A stretch of DNA of 64,000 nucleotides from positions 235,832-299,831 of the forward strand of contig NZ_LJZS01000003.1 in the NCBI RefSeq assembly GCF_001314875.1, in the 5' to 3' direction. The notes below the pieces were generated by a model, which had not been told where the DNA came from, did no database searches, and saw only the letters and a list, made by a program, of their open reading frames with translations. A program made the position numbers and the translations under genes. Positions 60,401-64,000 of this stretch are shown one piece after another. Source of the stretch: Halomonas sp. HL-48 (lineage in GTDB: Bacteria; Pseudomonadota; Gammaproteobacteria; Pseudomonadales; Halomonadaceae). Each line of letters begins with the position of its first letter. Within the stretch, counting starts at the first letter, position 1.

Positions 60401-62729
60401 CTCCATCGGCAGCGAAGTGGATACCGGCGGCGACCTGCTCGTCGCCAGCGGGCTCGACCAGACCTACCAGGCCGCGCGGCTGGAATCCGGCGGCGACATC
60501 GAACTGCGCAGCGGCGGCAACATTCGCTTCGAAACCGCCAGCGATGTACACACCGAATCCCACGAACGCAGCAAGAGCAGCTTCGCCTGGCAATCGTCCT
60601 CCGGCGAAGGCTTCACCCGCGAGACGCTGCGCCAGAGCGAACTGGTGGCCCAGGGCGAGCTGATCATCCAGGCCGCCGACGGCCTCCAGATCGATGTGGA
60701 GCAGGTCGACCGCCGCAGCGTCGCCCGCACCATCGACGCCATGGTCGCCGCCAACCCCGACCTCGCCTGGCTGCAGGAGATGGAAGAGCGCGGCGACATC
60801 GACTGGCGACGCGTCAAGGCCATCCACGACAGCTGGGACTACGAACAATCCGGACTTGGGGGCGGCGCTGCGATGGTGGTGGCCATCGCTGCCGCCGCCA
60901 CCGGTCAGTACTACGCCTTGGCGGCCCTGGGAGGGACTAGCGCCGGTGCGGTGGCAGTTGCCGCCAGTGCCGCTGCGGGCTCGTTTGCCGGCACCGGCGC
61001 GGTCAGCCTGATCAACAACCGCGGCGATTTCGGCGCCACGTTCGACGACACCTTCTCCAGCGACAGCCTGCGCGGCGCGGCTATCGCCGCCGTCACTGCC
61101 GGCGTCACCCGAGGGGTCATGGGCGATACCACCAATACCGCCTCCGGCACCACCCGGCTGGATCTCAGCAAGGCCGGCGACATCGGCCGCTTCGCCGGGC
61201 AGCGCGCCACGCAAGCCGCTATCGACGCCGGTGCACGCACCGCCATCGACGGCGGCAGCCTGGGCGACAACCTCGAGGACAGCCTTGAAGGTGCCTTGGC
61301 GCATGTCGCCTCCGGCGTCCTATTCAACGCCGTAGGTGACCTCGCTTTCGACAACCAATGGGCCAATGGAAGCCCCGAAAAAGTTGCCCTGCATGCGTTG
61401 ACGGGCGGGATGGTAGCGGAGGCCATGGGCGGCGACTTCCGCACCGGCGCGCTGGCGGCGGGTGCCAACGAAGCGCTGGTGGAACACCTGGCCGAGCTGG
61501 TCAACGACAACCCCCGCCTGCTGGAAGCGGCCTCGCAGGTCGTCGGCGTCATTGCCGCCGAGATGACGAAGGGCGATGCGTCCCAGGGTGCCGAGATCGC
61601 GGCTCAGGGGACGCGGTATAACTATCTGGCTCACCCAGAAGCCAAGCGGCTGCAAGAAATCAATCGCCAACTGGAAGAAGAAACCCTCACAGATGCCCAG
61701 CGTCAAACCCTAGAGGAAGAGCGTCTAGCGATTCACACGCTCAGCCAGTCTCGTGACCTGGCGCTAGAGGAAGCCTGTGGCCAAGGCGGCTCTGCACAAG
61801 CCTGTAGCTACGAGCGGGCACTGCTGCAGGTGGCCATGAATAGCTGGCAAGACGTAACACTGGGTCGAGAGGATCGAGACACGGTCTTTGCTGAGTATAC
61901 CCATACGGCGAGACAGTATGGTCAGCACCAACAACAGCGCATGGAGCGTATTGGCGCCGAAGCCCTCTCAGAGATGGTGGTGGATTCTGCCAGCGCACCC
62001 ATCATAATGGGCCAACTCGTTGGGCAAGCACTGCTGGGTGATGCAGAATCCCAAGCGCTACTGCGAGAGATGGGCCAAGAGATAAAGGCCTTTGCTGCCA
62101 ATCCGCTGAACTACATTACCGAGAGTAACCGCGAACAGCTGGCCCAAGCCGATGCGCTGGAGCTGGCAGGGCAGCAGGACGAAGCCGATAGGCTGAGAGT
62201 ACGCGTTGCGCTAGAAAACCAGTCGATGCTGATGGGCGCAAGCGGGCTAGCGGCGAGTCTGCCCCGGATAGCGGGTGGTGTGGTAAAACGGCCTGGAAGG
62301 GCGGTGCCGGATGGGGAGGATGTAGGCGGTAATGCGAGTGGAAACTCGGGGGCATATGCCGGGGGAGTAGATGCTGAAGCGGGTTTGCCATATAGTGGTT
62401 ATGATCCTCTTACTTCGTCTATAAACTACGATAAAATTTCTACAGCAAAACCGCATCAATCTATCATTCCTCGTGATTTGAATGAGCAATCTTTGTGGAA
62501 TGAAGTACTGAGTGATCCATCAAAAGGAACCCCTCTTCCTCTGGGTAACGACCCACGCTTTTCATCTGATTACGGATGGCAAAAAATGGAAGCCAATCAT
62601 AGGTTGCCAGATGGTTCAAGCATCACTATCCATTACCAGTATAATTCTAATACTGGTAAAGCTTATGATATGAAATTTACTACACCACAGCCTGATGTAT
62701 TGCAGCCTGGGCCAACTTTTTCGGAGTAA
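54492..62729 (+). CDS. cdiA: Contact-dependent inhibition effector CdiA / filamentous haemagglutinin
   Basis: CdiA is a giant exoprotein that delivers a C-terminal toxin into neighbouring cells. It has 2745 residues. An extended signal peptide region (MNKHYYRLVFNKAKGRLVVV) and hydrophobic signal ending VHAQ precede the two-partner secretion domain (about 80-330). FHA-1 repeats run to about 1230. The central receptor-binding and YP-type region spans about 1240-1600 (LFQINPAPKSHYLVETDPRF). FHA-2 repeats (GRDLN type) fill about 1610-2060, then a DUF637-like hydrophobic pretoxin (about 2120-2340), a helical region with TRYNYLAHPEA, and the toxin (about 2634-2745). The usual VENN motif is not seen. 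The last 340 bases are AT-rich, about 40% GC by eye, pointing to module exchange. Confidence 0.93.
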   Translation: MNKHYYRLVFNKAKGRLVVVSEAATAERHGSKVTPRRRLRRLDTRRCFELGILRPLTWSILLSIGLVSLPVHAQIAPDRSAPGSQRPHVVNSANGTPQANITSPNSKGVSRNTYRQFDVDGKGAILNNARSATSTQIGGWVQGNPNLANGEARVIVNEVNSSNPSRLHGAVEVAGRRAEVVIANPAGIDVDGAGFINAQGITLTTGQPQFNNGALDSYRVEGGTVRIQGDGFDAGDADYAAILARAAEVKAGVWAEELDVVAGANRISADRQTINTINGHGKSPSVGIDVAHLGGMYAGKIHLMATERGVGVNHAGDMVAGELVVEADGRITNRGQIAAQGDMQLTSRDDIANHGSLRAGDEIVVTSDGELANRDSGTIIAKHDIQLSAADLTSDSGSLIAAGVRDDGSLETTGDLTMSAGQGIDGSGRHIAAGGFYAQAETVALRESHTQASDIDIIAGREGIDASAASLTAEAEFSAKTSGTLRTDNASVVAETLNLDVGSLSNIGGDILQFGEQSLELRFDTFDNASGRFASNARLDITASSIDNREGDLVGEQGVALRAASLDNRWGTLGAINGQLQVEAGALDNTLGRVETTGDLSLDIASTLGNQNGEIVHAGDGEARIDATRIDGSDGLIASQGKLTMTADSLDLDGAITSARQIAVHAERLSHYQGEMSQHGDNAELLLATRETLDNREGKILSHADLSIKAGDLVNLSGMLQAARDLSLVSGELDNRQGEILTGERLAFDAGGQLDNRDGEIVATWGDINTQGRRLNNRGGLIAAREALELTSGVLDNKGGTLQSGSDLSLDTHGQALLNTGAGAILGEDNVSLAVGSLDNTSGMIGAGTRLDLQADTIINRNGGALLSEADMKATAASLDNGGGQLQAQGDMNLDLDTTLGNQSGLILAGQMLEVSAKQVINQHTQGNGKGIEAHSIHLKADELDNRQGAIRTDTLADLQIENGVNNRNGLISSLDTLVIKASDIDNGDGTLVADRALDLTTVRLADDGRMLSLGDLALRLASDYTLSEGGELMAAGDLQLASSGTVNNRGKLRAGDALSIEATRLSNAASGELSGNTTYIDTAHLTNRGLIDGIDTHIAADVLDNLGTGRVYGDRLAIEADTLTNDNEQGKAAVMAARERLDLGIDRLINRDDALIFSAGDMAIGGSLNARDKARGQADRVENASATIEALGNLNLSTARLDNINEHFETELIRVADLPEGKYIQPVGWDEKAPVDDFTLVSLSGGYSGYRHNESGVAFSRWTEYNIERSQYDSQVVRSQPGQLLAGGNLHLTGGDLVNDKSRIVAGGMVHGDLNNLSNIEAVGQRTFDETGTSRESSTYTRMECSNGQNCGPERVTYRRYSDWEPYSGQSSEAIIVPITEVREGSTFSGSGTQLGAHHGASLDASAQGAHRAQVNLHTRGAGDAVIEVPALSPPTIYAERLAKDLMQFGVIRSVMPDINLPTNSLFQINPAPKSHYLVETDPRFTNQREWLGSDYMLDALNSDPSTTHKRLGDGFYEQRMINEQVMQLTGQRYLTGYGNDDDQYRALMNAGVTFAEEHGLRPGVALTAEQMAQLTSDIVWLVEQEVTQEDGSITKVLVPQVYARVREVDLQGDGTLLAGNSLALDVKNDIVNTGALAGRELVDMSADNLTNLEGRISGNRVDLRSRRDLTNLGGDITANESMSLQAGRDLNLASTSERLAGLYVTEAGGSLSAAAGRDLNVRGADLDSAGDLQLGAGRDLDIASTMSREQRWGGVSERSELERGASLSAGSDLILDAGRDLTLTAVDVSAGGDGLLSAGRDLTLETLTPQESLKTWRNTHQESEEIGTELDVDGSLALLAGQDIHARASQLNAGDDLALSAGRDISLEAGYSQQYEETRQGGTHTIDSQSRVQSTTLDAGRDLLLQAGNDLALTATQLQAGQEAALMAGGDIDLLTAQEQDYSFYEKKSSGGLFGGSRTQRDEVNKTRSIGSEVDTGGDLLVASGLDQTYQAARLESGGDIELRSGGNIRFETASDVHTESHERSKSSFAWQSSSGEGFTRETLRQSELVAQGELIIQAADGLQIDVEQVDRRSVARTIDAMVAANPDLAWLQEMEERGDIDWRRVKAIHDSWDYEQSGLGGGAAMVVAIAAAATGQYYALAALGGTSAGAVAVAASAAAGSFAGTGAVSLINNRGDFGATFDDTFSSDSLRGAAIAAVTAGVTRGVMGDTTNTASGTTRLDLSKAGDIGRFAGQRATQAAIDAGARTAIDGGSLGDNLEDSLEGALAHVASGVLFNAVGDLAFDNQWANGSPEKVALHALTGGMVAEAMGGDFRTGALAAGANEALVEHLAELVNDNPRLLEAASQVVGVIAAEMTKGDASQGAEIAAQGTRYNYLAHPEAKRLQEINRQLEEETLTDAQRQTLEEERLAIHTLSQSRDLALEEACGQGGSAQACSYERALLQVAMNSWQDVTLGREDRDTVFAEYTHTARQYGQHQQQRMERIGAEALSEMVVDSASAPIIMGQLVGQALLGDAESQALLREMGQEIKAFAANPLNYITESNREQLAQADALELAGQQDEADRLRVRVALENQSMLMGASGLAASLPRIAGGVVKRPGRAVPDGEDVGGNASGNSGAYAGGVDAEAGLPYSGYDPLTSSINYDKISTAKPHQSIIPRDLNEQSLWNEVLSDPSKGTPLPLGNDPRFSSDYGWQKMEANHRLPDGSSITIHYQYNSNTGKAYDMKFTTPQPDVLQPGPTFSE
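62391..62729 (+). other. CdiA-CT variable toxin module
   Basis: About 112 residues (2634-2745 of CdiA) form a domain that differs sharply in base composition from the rest of the gene. It begins YSGYDPLTSS. Conserved-looking polar residues are Trp2696, His2703 and His2714 (KMEANHRLPDGSSITIHYQY), with Asn/Thr/Lys/Asp in NSNTGKAYDMKF. Two histidines in a beta-rich segment would fit a metal-free nuclease, but this is only a guess and I do not recognise the family. Its place before cdiI and at the very end of CdiA makes a toxin role likely. Confidence 0.6.
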
Positions 62730-62731
62730 AT

Positions 62732-63049
62732 ATGATAGTTAAAAGCTTGAGTTTTAAAGGTGAGTCAGGAAGTGAAGAGCTATTAACTGTTTACGGCATA
62801 TATTGGATTAAAGGGGGTGTTTATTTCTTGGTTTCACCTAAAAAGTATGACGGATTAACTTCTTATAGCCAAGGGGATGTAGAAGTTGTAGATAGTCACT
62901 TGAGCGCACAAATGCTCTTCATCAAATCATCTGGGGGAACAGAGATGATTTTGCATGAATCACTAAGTGATGGTTTATTAGATGATGTTTTAGAGTACGA
63001 TCCAACAGCATACAAAAAATTTGTTGAAAAGTTAGGTTGTGAGCCCTGA
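62732..63049 (+). CDS. cdiI: Putative CDI immunity protein CdiI
   Basis: A 105-residue acidic protein beginning MIVKSLSFKGESGSEELLTV. CDI immunity proteins bind and block the toxin of their own CdiA. The ATG lies two bases after the cdiA stop, and GGAG inside the end of cdiA serves as its ribosome binding site. Base composition is AT-rich like the toxin module, so both were probably acquired together. No similarity to a named family is recognised; the call rests on position, size and composition. Sequence suggests an alpha/beta fold with a hydrophobic core (VYGIYWIKGGVYFLV). Confidence 0.7.
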   Translation: MIVKSLSFKGESGSEELLTVYGIYWIKGGVYFLVSPKKYDGLTSYSQGDVEVVDSHLSAQMLFIKSSGGTEMILHESLSDGLLDDVLEYDPTAYKKFVEKLGCEP

Positions 63050-63115
63050 AAGCTATTACTGAGAAGGCGAAATTTTTTGTCAACCTGCAAGGTATTGATC
63101 GTGTAGCGGACTTGT

Positions 63116-63906
63116 GTGTTAACGGTGAGGTTGCTAGCGCCGGGAGGACTATCAACCTCAACGCCGCACAGCTTCATAAATGAGGCGGAAAGCACCAGCA
63201 TTGGGCTAAGCGCTGGGGAAGGCGGCACAGGCCTCTCCGGTATCGGTGTGGGTCGTGACTATGGTAGTGCTAGCAGCACGATAGTCTCTGCCATCAGCGG
63301 CCTGGCAGGCCAACAAGACGCTCGAACAGGCGATGCACAAACCGGCATCGCTCCCATCTACGATGTTGACTAGGTAAAAAGGATGTGCAGGCCCAAGCGG
63401 CGATTGCGCAGGCGTTTGGGTCGCAGGCTAGTCAACTGGTCGGCGACCTCGCTCAGGCCAAGCTTGAGGAAGCGCAGGACAAACGCAAGCAAGCCGAGTT
63501 AGCCCACGCCCTCGGCGACAACGAAAGCGCCGCGCAACTCAATGCCCAAGCCGATCAACTGCAACAGGAGTGGGGTGGCAACGGCACCAAACGACTCGCT
63601 GCCCACACCGCCATCGGCGCCCCCACTGGCGGCACTGTCGTTGCCTTGGGCGCCGCGGTAGGCACCCTCAGTTCTTCCGCCGTCGCCGATGCCCTTAACA
63701 GTGCAGGTATAGACGGGCCCTTAGCCGACAGTCTTATCGCCTGGCCAGCACCGTCGCGGGGGCTGCCACCGGGAGTACGCAAGGTGGCGCGGCGGCGTTT
63801 AATGAAGTGGTGAATAACTACCTAAGCCATCAGAAGTCACAGCGGTTACAAGAGATTGATCGACTGCTTGAGAGTGACGAGCAAGAACTGTCAGCGTCTC
63901 AGCGAC
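63116..63906 (+). pseudogene. Orphan remnant of a second cdiA 3' end
   Basis: Three reading-frame pieces together spell the C-terminal part of another FHA/CdiA protein. Piece 1 (63116-63373) has VSAISGLAGQQDARTGDAQT and ends at a stop. Piece 2 (63385 to about 63740) continues AIAQAFGSQASQLVGDLAQ and ALGAAVGTLSSSAVADALNS. After a one-base loss near 63740 (LIA then LASTVAGAATG), piece 3 runs ASTVAGAATGSTQGGAAAFN and VVNNYLSHQKSQRLQEIDRL to about 63906. VVNNYL (63807-63824) is a VENN-like pretoxin motif absent from the intact cdiA, so this is a different lineage. It is non-functional and is a displaced, decaying CDI module. No toxin or immunity gene is visible for it; the rest was lost to the IS. 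An in-frame start is not expected. Confidence 0.75.
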
Positions 63907-64000
63907 GTCACCCCATCTTCAGTAGCACCCGGGTTTAGAGTCAGAAATAACTTTATCGTGTTTTACCACCAGTTGCTCGGCATAGGCTGACGGTGTCAGC
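63907..64000 (-). mobile_element. IS3-family-like element, 3' end (truncated by window edge)
   Basis: On the minus strand positions 63999 to 63919 encode LTPSAYAEQLVVKHDKVISD then SKPGCY and a stop (TGA at 63921-63919), which resembles the C-terminus of IS3-family transposases. The cdiA remnant stops matching at about 63906, just before CGTCACCCC, so this is taken as the element boundary. The boundary and terminal repeat are inferred, since the other end lies outside the window. About 80 bases of the transposase ORF are visible. Confidence 0.55.

Noticed and set aside
54492..62729. FHA repeats of cdiA as a CRISPR array or DNA repeat
   Set aside because: The repeats are degenerate at the DNA level and belong to a protein beta-helix pattern.
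63116..63373. The 85-codon frame as an independent small gene
   Set aside because: Its sequence matches the interior of FHA/CdiA proteins and continues in other frames downstream, so it is a pseudogene piece.
63385..63813. The 142-codon frame as an independent gene
   Set aside because: It continues a CdiA-like segment and its last 25 residues arise from a frameshift near 63740.

Overview
The window is a chromosomal segment of a high-GC gammaproteobacterium, most likely a member of the Halomonadaceae (Halomonas and relatives). This placement is an inference. It rests on the gene order ftsQ-ftsA-ftsZ-lpxC-dciA-secA, on the block comEC/msbA-lpxK-kdsB-ptp-murB|rne|rluC-sppA-maf-yceD-rpmF-plsX-fabDG-acpP-fabF-pabC-mltG-tmk-holB-pilZ-tatD, which is close to the Pseudomonas arrangement, and on a class Ib ribonucleotide reductase operon. 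No rRNA, tRNA or CRISPR array was seen.

From 1 to 8.4 kb lie division and envelope genes: the end of ftsQ, then ftsA, ftsZ, lpxC, a convergent dciA, a small Sec-signal ORF and secA. The small ORF sits where E. coli has secM and ends in an RGPP motif, so it is a candidate arrest peptide that senses secretion and controls secA. From 8.4 to 12.7 kb are argJ, a MutT-ThiE fusion and the agmatine-degrading pair aguBA. From 12.9 to 23.1 kb are lolC, lolD, a DUF2062 gene, comEC, msbA, lpxK, a Trm112-like gene, kdsB, a low-molecular-weight phosphatase and murB, which together supply lipoprotein sorting, lipid A, Kdo and peptidoglycan.

From 23.1 to 41.4 kb are rne, rluC, a HAD hydrolase, sppA, maf, the yceD-rpmF-plsX-fabD-fabG-acpP operon, fabF-pabC-mltG-tmk-holB-pilZ-tatD and a DUF1285 gene. 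A near-consensus promoter sits so close to yceD that its mRNA may be leaderless. From 41.4 to 52.4 kb are a UvrD-like helicase, the electron-transfer-flavoprotein genes (etfD divergent from etfBA), a manganese-type superoxide dismutase with an IscR-like site, and nrdHIEF with paired NrdR-like boxes.

From 52.7 kb to the right end is an accessory island, a two-partner secretion / contact-dependent inhibition (CDI) locus. It holds cdiB, an 8.2-kb cdiA with a short AT-rich C-terminal toxin that I cannot assign to a family, and an adjacent AT-rich cdiI-like gene. Behind these lies a frameshifted remnant of a second, different cdiA 3' end carrying a VVNNYL pretoxin motif. It is cut off by what looks like the end of an IS3-family element at the window edge. 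This is the most variable part of the window. The active toxin/immunity pair and the displaced, decaying module are its main novelty.
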